A stretch of DNA of 48,160 bases from Bifidobacterium breve (lineage in GTDB: Bacteria > Myxococcota_A > UBA796 > SXON01), in assembly GCA_943328795.2 (NCBI GenBank), contig CALQBK020000013.1:1-48160 (forward strand). Direction: 5' to 3'. The first letter of the stretch is position 1, and each line of letters begins with the position of its first letter. The notes under the pieces are model-generated. The model searched no databases, was not told the DNA's origin, and was given only the letters and a program-made list of their open reading frames with translations. Positions 17,828 to 25,441 of the stretch are shown here, piece by piece. The translations under genes and the position numbers were made by a program.

Positions 17828-17969
17828 TCGGGCTCCTTCTCGGGGGGCGGAGAGATAGCCTTTCGGGCGCCGAACGTCACCCGTAAATGATCAGTAAACC
17901 CGGGGGTGGTTCCCTTGCTCCCAAGGGGAAGCGCCGGTATTCGGGGCTCCCACCCTTGCAGGAGCCATC

Positions 17970-18989
17970 ATGTCTCGATGGATGATCAACGCCAGCGGAC
18001 ACCAGTTCAGCGCCGCCACCATCGATGAGCTCAAGAAGCTCGCGAAGGAAGGCAAGTTTTCGGCTGGCGACATCCTGCAGCCCCCGGGCGCCGCGGAGTG
18101 GATCTACGCCGTGGAGCTGCCGGAGCTGAAGACCGTGCTTCGCGAAGATGCCGACGTTGCGCCTGCATCTACCGAGCTCTCGCCGGTGATCCGTTGGGGC
18201 CTCGCCGGGGCGTTGGCGATCGCGGCAGTAGGCTGCTGGGTGTACGCCTACGGGCTCTCCCAGGACATGCCCCAGCCGGAAGACCTGGAGCTGATCGGCG
18301 GCAAGAGCGGCTTGTCGTACACTGAGGTGCTCGTCACGGCAGACCCCGCACCGCTCTACGCGAGCGAAGGCGGCGGGTCTCAAGTCGGGACGCTCCTGAA
18401 GAACTCGAAGGCCGACCTGCTCGGGAAGCGCGGGGATTGGTACCACCTCAAGGGCAACGGGGCCGAGGGCTACGCGCGGATCACCGACGTCATCCCGGCG
18501 TATTTCTTCGCCGACGGGCCGACGCAGCTGCAGTACAAGCCGCTGTATTACCCGGACCAGTTCGTCACCGTGGTGAACAGCTCGTGGAGCCTGGTCCCGG
18601 AGAACGGGAACAAGAACATCACGAACTTCATCTTCATGATCGGCAACAACTCGACGTTCGGGATGACCGACGTGAAGCTGAAGGCCACGATCAAGGACAA
18701 GGACGGGAAGCAGCTGGAGGAGAAGGAAGTCGCCGTCGAAGGTGTGCTCAAGCCCAACAGCTCGACGATGATCGGCACGCTGAAGGCCGAGCCGCGCGAC
18801 AAGGCGGCGGTCGACCGCATCCTCACCGAGCAGCTGTTCACCGAGATGATGGCGACGGACCCGAAGATCGTGGACCGTTGGGTCGAAGGCGTCGACATCC
18901 GGCTCGAGAGCGAGGGCTTCGACGGCGCGCAGATCAGCGTCGCCGAGGTCCGCGCGATCCCGCCGGACGCGATGCCGCCCGCGCAGTAG
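17970..18989 (+). CDS. Membrane protein with GYF_2-like and SH3-like domains
   Basis: 339 residues with a good ribosome site (GCAGGAG, 5 nt before ATG). Residues 1-50 (MSRWMINASGHQFSAATIDELKKLAKEGKFSAGDILQPPGAAEWIYA) resemble the bacterial GYF_2/DUF4339 fold, which faces the cytoplasm in such proteins. One membrane span at about 72-92 (WGLAGALAIAAVGCWVYAYGL). Residues about 120-165 form an SH3_3-like wall-binding domain (APLYASEGGGSQVGTLLKNSKADLLGKRGDWYHLK...GYARI). The C-terminal 150 residues look like an FxLYD-type immunoglobulin-like domain (NNSTFGMTDVKLKATIKDKDGKQLEEKEV). The protein would link a cytoplasmic partner to the envelope; function unknown. Confidence 0.75.
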   Translation: MSRWMINASGHQFSAATIDELKKLAKEGKFSAGDILQPPGAAEWIYAVELPELKTVLREDADVAPASTELSPVIRWGLAGALAIAAVGCWVYAYGLSQDMPQPEDLELIGGKSGLSYTEVLVTADPAPLYASEGGGSQVGTLLKNSKADLLGKRGDWYHLKGNGAEGYARITDVIPAYFFADGPTQLQYKPLYYPDQFVTVVNSSWSLVPENGNKNITNFIFMIGNNSTFGMTDVKLKATIKDKDGKQLEEKEVAVEGVLKPNSSTMIGTLKAEPRDKAAVDRILTEQLFTEMMATDPKIVDRWVEGVDIRLESEGFDGAQISVAEVRAIPPDAMPPAQ

Positions 18990-19059
18990 GGACCGGGGTG
19001 CGCGACTTCCAGGTCGCCCCCGTCGGCTCGAATTGAGAAACTGTCGGCGTTGTACCATG

Positions 19060-19075
19060 TGGCATAGCGCTTGCT
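19060..19075 (+). promoter_or_regulatory. Sigma-54-type (-24/-12) promoter
   Basis: TGGCAT-AGCGC-TTGCT. The invariant GG (19061-19062) and GC (19073-19074) are separated by exactly 10 bases, as in the RpoN consensus TGGCAC-N5-TTGCW; one base of the core differs (T for C). Transcription would start near 19086. It is intergenic, downstream of the GYF/SH3 gene, and points at a terminator only about 90 nt away. Confidence 0.55.
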
Positions 19076-19085
19076 TTAGTCCAGT

Positions 19086-19179
19086 TCGCCCCCTCTCGAC
19101 GATGTCTCTCGTGCCCTGACCCGCCGGGAGAGGATGCCAGCGGTGGCCGGTAATTTTGCCGGCCACCGCTGTTTGTTTT
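19086..19179 (+). ncRNA. Candidate small RNA between sigma-54 promoter and terminator
   Basis: Predicted transcript of about 95 nt from the RpoN-like site to the T-run. The 5' part contains a CCTCTC/GAGAGG pairing. The 3' half is the strong terminator hairpin. A five-codon ATG reading frame (MSLVP) occurs inside but has no ribosome site and no same-strand gene follows it. The flanking genes are convergent, so no mRNA needs this promoter. In Myxococcus xanthus the Pxr sRNA is preceded by a sigma-54 promoter; sequence homology to Pxr is not claimed. Alternative: the hairpin simply ends the transcript of the upstream gene and the promoter match is chance. Confidence 0.45.
19138..19179 (+). terminator. 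Strong intrinsic terminator
   Basis: A perfect 13-bp stem CAGCGGTGGCCGG/CCGGCCACCGCTG with an 8-nt loop (taattttg), followed by TTTGTTTTT. The T-run is only on the plus strand, so it stops rightward transcription, either of the gene ending at 18989 (150 nt away) or of the candidate small RNA. It is the best terminator in the window. Confidence 0.9.
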
Positions 19180-19211
19180 TGCCCCGGCACGCCTCGCCTC
19201 GGCCTCCCTGG

Positions 19212-20849
19212 CTACGCCCTCAGCGCCCGAATGGCTGCCGCGAGCTCCGCGGGCTCCGCCGTCGGGCGCGCGCAGGCAGACCCGGAGCAGGCCATCGCCT
19301 TCCCGTCGGGTACACCCTCGCGCACGCCCACCCAGGTGCACTCGGGGTGCGGCTCGCCGAGGCCTTGGAGCAACAGCGGAGGCAGGGGCCAGCCGGGGCT
19401 CGCCACCTTGATCACGACGCGTCGCGCGGCCCGGCGCTCGGCGGCCTGCGCGGCCGGCGCTGCGAAGAACCCCCAGTCGTCGCTCTCGGCGAGCGCGGCG
19501 GCGGCGGCTTCGTCGGCGCGCGCCGGCCACGGGCCCCCCACCAGGTCCCCCAGCGTGCCGGCCACCTTCGCGAACGCCGCGTTCCCGTGCACGTTTCGGC
19601 GCACGTGCCGCAGCCGTCCAGCCACGCCCGGCGCCCTGTCCCACAGCCCGCCGTCCTCGACCTTGAGCTGCGCCCACGCCCACCCGAGCACCCCCGCGGC
19701 CCGCTCGAACCACGCCGGCTCGGCGAGCGCGCGTCCGACCGCGACAAAGCCCTCCGCGACGTGCACCTGGTCCTCGAGCAGCCCCGCGACCCCGCCGACG
19801 TGGCGCGTCACCCGGCCGTCCGCGTCCACCAGGGTGCACAGGTGCTCGACGACGCCGCGGGCGACGCCCACCAGCCCTGGCCGGCCCAGCGCGCCCGCGG
19901 TCGCCACGAGCGCCGAGGCGGCGAGCCCGTTCCACCCGGCGTACACCGTGCGGTCGACGGCCGGGCCGTCTACGCCGCTGCCCCGGCCGCGGTGACCCCG
20001 GCCGAGCGCGTAGTACCCTTCGTCTGCGTCCTGGCTGCCGAAGAACGCGCCCGTAGCTGGGTCGTACAGCGTCGCGAGCAGCCACTGGATGGCCGTGTCC
20101 AGCGTCGCGAGGGCGGTCGCCGCCGCCGGCCCGCCGGGGCCCGCCGCGCGTGCGTAGACGGCCAGCAGGCGCGCGTGGTCCTCGAGCAGCTTCTCGTAGT
20201 GCGGCGCCGTCCAGTCGTCCTGGGTCGCATAGCGAAAAAAGCCCCCCTCCACCGGGTCGTACATGCCCTTCGTGGCCATCGCGACCAGCGTCTTCCCGAG
20301 CGCGTCGTGGCTCCACGTGTCCCCGCGGGCGGCGCGGTCCGCGAGCCACTCCAGCACGCCCGGGTGCGGGAACTTCTGCAGCTCGCCGAACCCCGCGTTG
20401 TACGGGTCCCACGCCTCTTGGACGCGCGCGAAGATATTGACCGGCACGATGGTCGACCGGGCGAGCTCAGGCGCTGGCTCCGGCGCGAGCGACCAGCGCG
20501 ACGTGGGGTCTGACGCGCTCCTGAGCAGCGCGTGCAGCTCGGGTCCGGGGACATAGGTCCGGCCGATCAGGACCTCCCCCGCGGCGTCGAGCACCGCGAA
20601 GGTGGGCCACCCGCCTTGGTTGTAGCGCTCGTTGAGGTCCGGTCGGCGGTCCGTGTCCACGCGGATGCACACAAACCGCTCGGCCATCAGCGCGCTCACG
20701 CCGCCCCAGGTGTAGCTGCCCTCGTCCATCACGTGGCACCAGTGGCACCAGGTCGCGCCGATGTGCAGCGCGATGGGCTTCCCCTCGGCGCGCGCGCGCT
20801 CGAACGCGGCGTCCGACCACTCCTCCCAGGGGATCTCGGCGCTAGACAA
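19212..20849 (-). CDS. DUF255 (YyaL/SSP411-like) thioredoxin-fold protein
   Basis: 545 residues from a TTG start that overlaps the upstream gene by 8 nt. Residues 1-150 are the thioredoxin-like DUF255 domain with the family block GKPIALHIGATWCHWCHVM (CHWC active-site motif) and RVDTDRRPDLNERY. The remainder is an (alpha/alpha) six-hairpin-like domain (GGFFRYATQDDWTAPHYEKLLEDHARLL; GWNGLAASALVATAGAL). It is shorter than typical family members (about 650-700) and lacks the usual N-terminal SPYLLQHA segment. No signal peptide, so cytoplasmic. Biochemical role of the family is unsettled. Last gene of a six-gene compact operon. Confidence 0.85.
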   Translation of the reverse strand: MSSAEIPWEEWSDAAFERARAEGKPIALHIGATWCHWCHVMDEGSYTWGGVSALMAERFVCIRVDTDRRPDLNERYNQGGWPTFAVLDAAGEVLIGRTYVPGPELHALLRSASDPTSRWSLAPEPAPELARSTIVPVNIFARVQEAWDPYNAGFGELQKFPHPGVLEWLADRAARGDTWSHDALGKTLVAMATKGMYDPVEGGFFRYATQDDWTAPHYEKLLEDHARLLAVYARAAGPGGPAAATALATLDTAIQWLLATLYDPATGAFFGSQDADEGYYALGRGHRGRGSGVDGPAVDRTVYAGWNGLAASALVATAGALGRPGLVGVARGVVEHLCTLVDADGRVTRHVGGVAGLLEDQVHVAEGFVAVGRALAEPAWFERAAGVLGWAWAQLKVEDGGLWDRAPGVAGRLRHVRRNVHGNAAFAKVAGTLGDLVGGPWPARADEAAAAALAESDDWGFFAAPAAQAAERRAARRVVIKVASPGWPLPPLLLQGLGEPHPECTWVGVREGVPDGKAMACSGSACARPTAEPAELAAAIRALRA

Positions 20850-21222
20850 CGGCGAGCCCGCGCGGGATCCGGTAGGCGTACATGCGCGCGTGCCGCAGGT
20901 CTTGGATCACCCAGGCGGACACGGGGTCCCGTCGGAGCGAGAGCGTGACCCAGGCGGTGCCGAGCGTGATGGCGGGCCCTCGCCACATCAGGTCCAGCGC
21001 GGGGACCAGCGCCTCGGGCACGGTGAGCAGGAGCCCCGTGGCGACCTGCGGGGACGTGTTGCCGGGCGTAGGGGCGACGTTGACGAGCACGGCGTGGCCG
21101 CCCGTGTCCCGGACCCACGCGCCATCGGCGCGAGCGATGCGCGCGGCCCCGAGGCAGGGGGTGAGCAGCGGCGTCGCGGCCCGCTCGGGGTGCACGAAGA
21201 TCCGGCGGGTATCGGTCGTCAT
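20842..21222 (-). CDS. Unknown 126-residue protein
   Basis: The ORF track shows an 878-residue frame here, but only its last 126 residues are independent of other genes. ATG at 21222 overlaps the previous stop (ATGA), giving MTTDTRRIFVHPERAATPLL. It is a soluble, mostly beta-looking protein (HAVLVNVAPTPGNTSPQVATGLLLTVPEALVPALDLMW; AWVTLSLRRDPVSAWVIQDL). No family recognised. It overlaps both neighbours, so it is surely co-translated with the 509-residue protein and the DUF255 protein. Confidence 0.75.
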   Translation of the reverse strand: MTTDTRRIFVHPERAATPLLTPCLGAARIARADGAWVRDTGGHAVLVNVAPTPGNTSPQVATGLLLTVPEALVPALDLMWRGPAITLGTAWVTLSLRRDPVSAWVIQDLRHARMYAYRIPRGLAVV

Positions 21223-22748
21223 TCCACTGCCCGCAGGCGCGTTGTGAGGCTCTCGGCGAGCGGCTGGAGGCTCTCGTAGATCCCGCGGTGCTCGGGGTCG
21301 GTCTGCAGCCGGTGGAAGAAGGTCTCGTCGAGGGTCAGGCGGTCCCCGACGGTGGTCAACAGACCTATCCCGTCGGCGAGCTCGGCGACCTCCGCCCAGC
21401 CGAGCCCCTGCGTGTAGTACCAGCCCCGGGCGTGCGCGAGCGTGCGGATCAGCAGGTCCATGCTCGCCCCGGTGCCCGGGCGCCGGCCGGGGGCCTCGAT
21501 GACGACGTCGTGGCCGTGGCTCCGGAGGCGCACACGCCCCCGGCGGTCGAGCAGGCCCAGCGCGGCGAGGAGGCCGAACGCAGGGGCGTTCTGCACGGCG
21601 CGGAGCCGCAAGGAGACGCCGTCGGGGATCGCGCGAGGGGGCTGCTCGCCGGGGCGGGTCAATCCGCCGTGGACGACGAGCTTGCGGTCGACGGGGGTCG
21701 GCACGCTCGACGCCTGGGTCGACTGGGCGCGGAGCGCGCGGTTCATCCCGGAGAGCCCGGTCGTGAGCTGACGAAGCGAGCTCGGCACCGCGACGGCGAG
21801 GCCGCGCCTCTCGTGCCCGTCCAAGAACGCGACGGGCTCGGGGTCGATCTCCGGGCCGGGGTCCGCCGCCACGGGGACGCTCGCGAGCGGCCGGTCGAAG
21901 AGCACGCGGGTGAGCCCCGTCGCGATGGTGGCCGCGCCGAACAGGCGGGTGAGCCAGGGGCGAAAGCGCGGCGCGACCGGCGTCCCGTCGGCCAGGTGCG
22001 CGAGGATCTGCACCCGCAGCTCGGGGTCCGACAGCGCGACGGTGACCGGTGAGTCGGCGACGTCCGCCCGGCGGATGGCGCCCGGCGTGACGACGAGCAC
22101 GTCCCCGAAGCGACGGGCATCCCCGCGGCGCACGGCCATGGCCAGGTATCCGCCGATCCCGCAGCGCTCGCCGCCGCAGCGGTCCAACATCGCGCGCACT
22201 TGGCCCGGCGACACCTCGCCGTGGTCGAGCAGAGCACGGAGCACGATCGCGTAAACATCGGGGTTGTCGTCGAGGCCGGCTCGCAGGTCCACCCCCGGCC
22301 GCGCCTCGGCGGCGCGCGCCGGGAACTCCATCACGAGCTGTCGCGGCTGCCTGGGCGGCGCCCGCCGGGCGACCCGGGCGATCCGGCCAAGCGCGAGCGC
22401 GTGGCGCCGGGCACGCGCGGGGACCGGCTCCTCTGCGGAGGCGATGGCGAGCAGCTCTTCCCCGGTGGCGTCGCGGTGCGCCACGAAGAACGGGTGATCG
22501 GCGACCACCTCGGCCCAGAGCGACCGCCGCCGGGTGCTCGCTGCGATCCGCACCCCGCGGGGGGTGAGCTGCACGTCGCCGTCCCAGGTCAGCACGCCGA
22601 GCCACTCGCCCGTGTCGAGCGAGGCGGTGACGCGCCGCACGTCTTCGTCCAGCACCTGGGCCATCGAGCGCGGGCGCCGCACGCCGCCGTAGACGAGCTC
22701 CAGGAGGCGCGTGAGGAAGCGGAGGTTTCCAGAGGCGGGGAGGGGCAC
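21219..22748 (-). CDS. Unknown 509-residue protein with winged-helix-like N-terminus
   Basis: GTG start directly after the TAG of the upstream lipoprotein gene (no spacer). Residues about 8-70 (FLTRLLELVYGGVRRPRSMAQVLDEDVRRVTASLDTGEWLGVLTWDGDVQLTPRGVRIA) read like a winged helix with a helix-turn-helix and wing. A second possible one lies at about 168-225 (NPDVYAIVLRALLDHGEVSPGQVRAMLDRCGGERCGIGGYLAMAVRRGDARRFGDVLVVTP). The C-terminal half (RLRAVQNAPAFGLLAALGLLDRRGRVRLRSHGHDVVIEAPG) is also helical/beta mixed. No catalytic motif, signal peptide or membrane span seen. Possibly a DNA-binding or AAA-partner protein; low certainty. Confidence 0.75.
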   Translation of the reverse strand: MPLPASGNLRFLTRLLELVYGGVRRPRSMAQVLDEDVRRVTASLDTGEWLGVLTWDGDVQLTPRGVRIAASTRRRSLWAEVVADHPFFVAHRDATGEELLAIASAEEPVPARARRHALALGRIARVARRAPPRQPRQLVMEFPARAAEARPGVDLRAGLDDNPDVYAIVLRALLDHGEVSPGQVRAMLDRCGGERCGIGGYLAMAVRRGDARRFGDVLVVTPGAIRRADVADSPVTVALSDPELRVQILAHLADGTPVAPRFRPWLTRLFGAATIATGLTRVLFDRPLASVPVAADPGPEIDPEPVAFLDGHERRGLAVAVPSSLRQLTTGLSGMNRALRAQSTQASSVPTPVDRKLVVHGGLTRPGEQPPRAIPDGVSLRLRAVQNAPAFGLLAALGLLDRRGRVRLRSHGHDVVIEAPGRRPGTGASMDLLIRTLAHARGWYYTQGLGWAEVAELADGIGLLTTVGDRLTLDETFFHRLQTDPEHRGIYESLQPLAESLTTRLRAVE

Positions 22749-23546
22749 CTACCCCTCCGGCGTCGCGGGCGCGCCCAGCTGCTTCATCGTCGCCCCGGCC
22801 GGGGGCGTGATGGTGAAGGCGGCATCCTTGGGCGTCGCGGGCCGCCACTCTCCGAAGTCGACCTGGACGGAGGTGTACAGCGTCGGCAGGTCCGCCGAGA
22901 GGCGCGTTGGGTAGCGCGACGTGAGGTCCGCGTGCGTCAGCTTCGCGCCGAGCAGGACCCGCCCCGCGGGGTCCTGGGCCGTGACGTCCAACAAGCGCGT
23001 GGTTCGCGTGTCCAGCCCCGTGGTCAGGCGCGACCCGTCCGGGGCGGTCCACCACCACTTCCACTCGTAAGGCGGCGCCGATGCCGAGCCGGCGGGCGTG
23101 CCGAGCGACGCCGAGACCTGGCCGACGAGCAGCGCCGTGACCACCTCGAGCCCCGCGGCCCCGCCCGTGATCGCGCGGAGCGTGGTGTCGGCGTCCGGGC
23201 CCGCGTAGAACGTCTGCTTCGGCGCCAGCCACGCGTTCACCGAGTGGCCGTCGCACGCGACGATCAGCACCGGCGGCCCGATCGGCCCCGCGACCTCGAT
23301 GCGGAACTGGTCCGGCGCCCGGATCACGAGCCCGCCCCAGGCGGTGACGTCCTGGTCCGGCGTGTGGATGTGGATGCTGAACCGGTTCGACACCGGCTCC
23401 GTCGCCGGGAGTGTGAGCGCCCGCTCGAGCAGCGAGGTGGGGTCCTGCGCAGTAGGCAACGGCGGCGGGTGCGGGCACCCGGTCAGCAACGTGGCCAGCA
23501 CGAGCCCGCGCATGCTCACCGTCGCGATCGCGGGGAATCGCATCAT
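22749..23546 (-). CDS. LolB-like outer-membrane lipoprotein
   Basis: 265 residues. Lipoprotein signal peptide with lipobox LLTGC at about residue 23 (start ATG at 23546, or the adjacent ATG at 23543). The mature part (ISIHIHTPDQDVTAWGGLVIRAPDQFRIEVAGPIGPPVLIVACDGHSVNAWLAPKQTFYAG) has the long beta-strands and the RAPDxFRIEVxGPxG pattern seen in LolB/DUF4292-type half-barrel proteins, which handle lipoproteins or lipids at the outer membrane. Pathway assignment is inference. Seven nt separate it from the upstream Cys-rich lipoprotein gene. Confidence 0.7.
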   Translation of the reverse strand: MMRFPAIATVSMRGLVLATLLTGCPHPPPLPTAQDPTSLLERALTLPATEPVSNRFSIHIHTPDQDVTAWGGLVIRAPDQFRIEVAGPIGPPVLIVACDGHSVNAWLAPKQTFYAGPDADTTLRAITGGAAGLEVVTALLVGQVSASLGTPAGSASAPPYEWKWWWTAPDGSRLTTGLDTRTTRLLDVTAQDPAGRVLLGAKLTHADLTSRYPTRLSADLPTLYTSVQVDFGEWRPATPKDAAFTITPPAGATMKQLGAPATPEG

Positions 23547-23553
23547 CTGGGGT

Positions 23554-23856
23554 TCAGTAGGCCCAGGTGGTTTCGTCGTAGCAGGTGTCGGCCGCGATGT
23601 CTTCGCAGGTCTCGTCCCGCAGGCAGTCGAGCTCGGCTTGGAACGCGTCCTGCTTCTGCACGTCGCCCCAGCTGTCGTATAGCTCCGACTCTTGCTTGCA
23701 CGACTCTTCGCACTCGGCGCTGCTCATCCGCTGCGTCGGCAGCCCGTCGCAGTCGACCAGCTTGTCGCACACGTCGGCGCAGGAGGCCTTGCAGCCGCCC
23801 CCGAGGCTAGAGAGCAGGATCAGCCCGGCGACCGGGAGCCAGCGAGGTGCGTGCAC
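23554..23856 (-). CDS. Cys-rich small lipoprotein B (eight-cysteine paralogue)
   Basis: The ORF track starts at 23940, but GTG at 23856 gives a proper lipoprotein signal (MHAPRWLPVAGLILLSSLGGGC); 100 residues. After the lipid cysteine, eight cysteines follow with spacing Cx3C...C...Cx3C...Cx5Cx7C (CADVC, CEESC, CLRDETCEDIAADTC). The same pattern occurs in the gene just upstream, so the two are diverged duplicates. Probably a periplasm-facing, disulfide-stabilised helical hairpin. Function unknown. Confidence 0.75.
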   Translation of the reverse strand: MHAPRWLPVAGLILLSSLGGGCKASCADVCDKLVDCDGLPTQRMSSAECEESCKQESELYDSWGDVQKQDAFQAELDCLRDETCEDIAADTCYDETTWAY

Positions 23857-23861
23857 GTGAC

Positions 23862-24221
23862 CTACGGGAAGTTGGTGGTCGGCGCGCAGTAGTTCGACTT
23901 CAGGTCGTCGCACGCGGTCTCGTCGACGCACTGCATCCACAGCGCCGCTTGCGCGTCGTTCTCGAGCGCGACGTCCTCGTTACCGGACGTGCGCTCGTTC
24001 GGGTTGTAGTCACCCGCCTCGCCCGCCTGGCTCATCGCCTGCTCACAGTGGTCTTCGCACATCGTCAGCATCTCGTCGCCCGTGTGCCCGGGGATCGGGA
24101 TGTTGCACTCGCCGGCCTGCTGGCCGAAGAGCTTCTCGCAGGACTTGTTGCAGTCATGCGCGTCTGCGCACCCGGCGAGCAGGGACGACAAGCCGACGAA
24201 GGAGATGAGGATCAGGCGCAT
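23862..24221 (-). CDS. Cys-rich small lipoprotein A (eight-cysteine paralogue)
   Basis: ATG at 24221 gives MRLILISFVGLSSLLAGC, a clear lipoprotein signal; 119 residues (the longer ORF to 24323 has no signal peptide). The mature protein has CNKSC, CEDHC and CVDETACDDLKSNYC, the same Cx3C, Cx3C, Cx5Cx7C order as the next gene, with a longer central loop. First gene of the six-gene operon. No family known to me. Confidence 0.75.
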   Translation of the reverse strand: MRLILISFVGLSSLLAGCADAHDCNKSCEKLFGQQAGECNIPIPGHTGDEMLTMCEDHCEQAMSQAGEAGDYNPNERTSGNEDVALENDAQAALWMQCVDETACDDLKSNYCAPTTNFP

Positions 24222-24322
24222 GCGAGCTCCGGCCGCCCAGCGTAACCGATCGGCGCGCCAAGCGGGGGCCACGGCGCCGGGCGCCCGCCACACGAGGAGC
24301 GTTTCTTGATACTCCGGCCGCA

Positions 24323-25441
24323 ATGCGGGTGCTCCACGTCACGCCTTACTACCCGCCGACGTGGGCCTATGGGGGCATCCCCCGCGTGGTGGTGGCCCTC
24401 GCGCGGTCCCAGGCGCGGGCCGGGCTGGACGTCCGGGTGTGGACGACCGACGCGTTCGACGCTGCCGGCCGCTCGAACGAGCCCGCCGCGCGCGTGGTGG
24501 ACGGCGTCGACGTGCGCGTGTCCCGGCTCGCGTCCAACCGCCTCGCGTGGCGGCACCAGCTGTTCGTGCCGACCACCGCGCCGCCGTTGGACGGCGTCGA
24601 CGTGGTACACCTGCACGGGCACCGCCACTTGCTGAACTTCCTCGCCTTCCGGGCCGCGGTGTCCAAGGGCGTGCCCGTGGTTCACACCCCGAACGGGACG
24701 CTCCCGCGCCACGAGTCGAAGCTGGGCGTGAAGGTGCTCTGGGACGCGCTGTTCGACGGTGACGTGCCGCTGCGCGCGCAGGCGGTGGTGGCCACCAGCC
24801 GGGCTGAGGTCCGCGACCTGCTGCTCGCTGGCGTCCCGGCGGCCCGCATTCGCCGCATCCCGAACGGCCTGGTGCTGCCCGAGTTCGACGACCTCCCGGA
24901 GCGCGGCGCGTTCCGGCGGGAGCAGGGCTGGGGTCCCGGGCCCCTCGTGGTGTACCTCGGGCAGGTGAGCCCCCGGAAGGGCGTCGAGCACCTGGTCGCG
25001 GCCTGCGCGCAGCTGCCGGGCGTGCGGCTCGCCGTGGCCGGCAGCGCCCGCGGGATGCCGCTACCGCCGGGGAACGCCCACTACCTCGGGACGCTGGAGG
25101 GTCGGGCGCGCCTCGGGCTGCTCGTCGACGCGGACGTACTCGTGTACGCGTCCGCGCGGGAGGTGTTCGGCCTCGTGCCGTTCGAGGGCCTGCTTTGCGG
25201 TGCGCCGGTGATCGTCGGCGGAGACTGCGGCTGCGGCGAGCTGGTCGCGGAGGCCGGCGCCGGCCTGCTGGTCGCTCACGGGGACGTCGACGCGCTGGCG
25301 GGCGCTATCCGGAGGGTGCTCGGGGACGCCGCGGGCTCCGCCGAGATGGTGCGCCGCGGCCGGGCTTGGATCGCCCAGAACGTGGACGCTGACGACGTCG
25401 CCGCGAGGTACACCGCGCTGTACCACGAGGTGCGGACGTGA
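24323..25441 (+). CDS. GT4-family (GT-B) glycosyltransferase
   Basis: 372 residues with the GT-B layout. N-terminal acceptor domain (MRVLHVTPYYPPTWAYGGIPRVVVALARSQARAGLDVRVWT) with the Gly-rich loop, and GVDVVHLHGHRHLLNFLAF. C-terminal nucleotide-sugar domain with VVYLGQVSPRKGVEHLVAA and the E-x7-E region REVFGLVPFEGLLCGAPVIVG. It would transfer a sugar from a nucleotide donor to a cell-surface polysaccharide or lipid-linked acceptor. It overlaps the next gene by 4 nt (GTGA). Divergent from the Cys-rich lipoprotein operon across 101 nt. Confidence 0.88.
   Translation: MRVLHVTPYYPPTWAYGGIPRVVVALARSQARAGLDVRVWTTDAFDAAGRSNEPAARVVDGVDVRVSRLASNRLAWRHQLFVPTTAPPLDGVDVVHLHGHRHLLNFLAFRAAVSKGVPVVHTPNGTLPRHESKLGVKVLWDALFDGDVPLRAQAVVATSRAEVRDLLLAGVPAARIRRIPNGLVLPEFDDLPERGAFRREQGWGPGPLVVYLGQVSPRKGVEHLVAACAQLPGVRLAVAGSARGMPLPPGNAHYLGTLEGRARLGLLVDADVLVYASAREVFGLVPFEGLLCGAPVIVGGDCGCGELVAEAGAGLLVAHGDVDALAGAIRRVLGDAAGSAEMVRRGRAWIAQNVDADDVAARYTALYHEVRT

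Noticed and set aside
19102-19119. Five-codon ORF (MSLVP) before the terminator as an attenuator leader peptide
   Set aside because: No ribosome site, no regulatory codons, and no same-strand gene downstream of the terminator to attenuate.
20842-23478. 878-residue minus-strand ORF taken whole
   Set aside because: Only the last 126 residues are plausible protein; the rest overlaps the 509-residue and lipoprotein genes in another frame and is Arg/Pro-rich.
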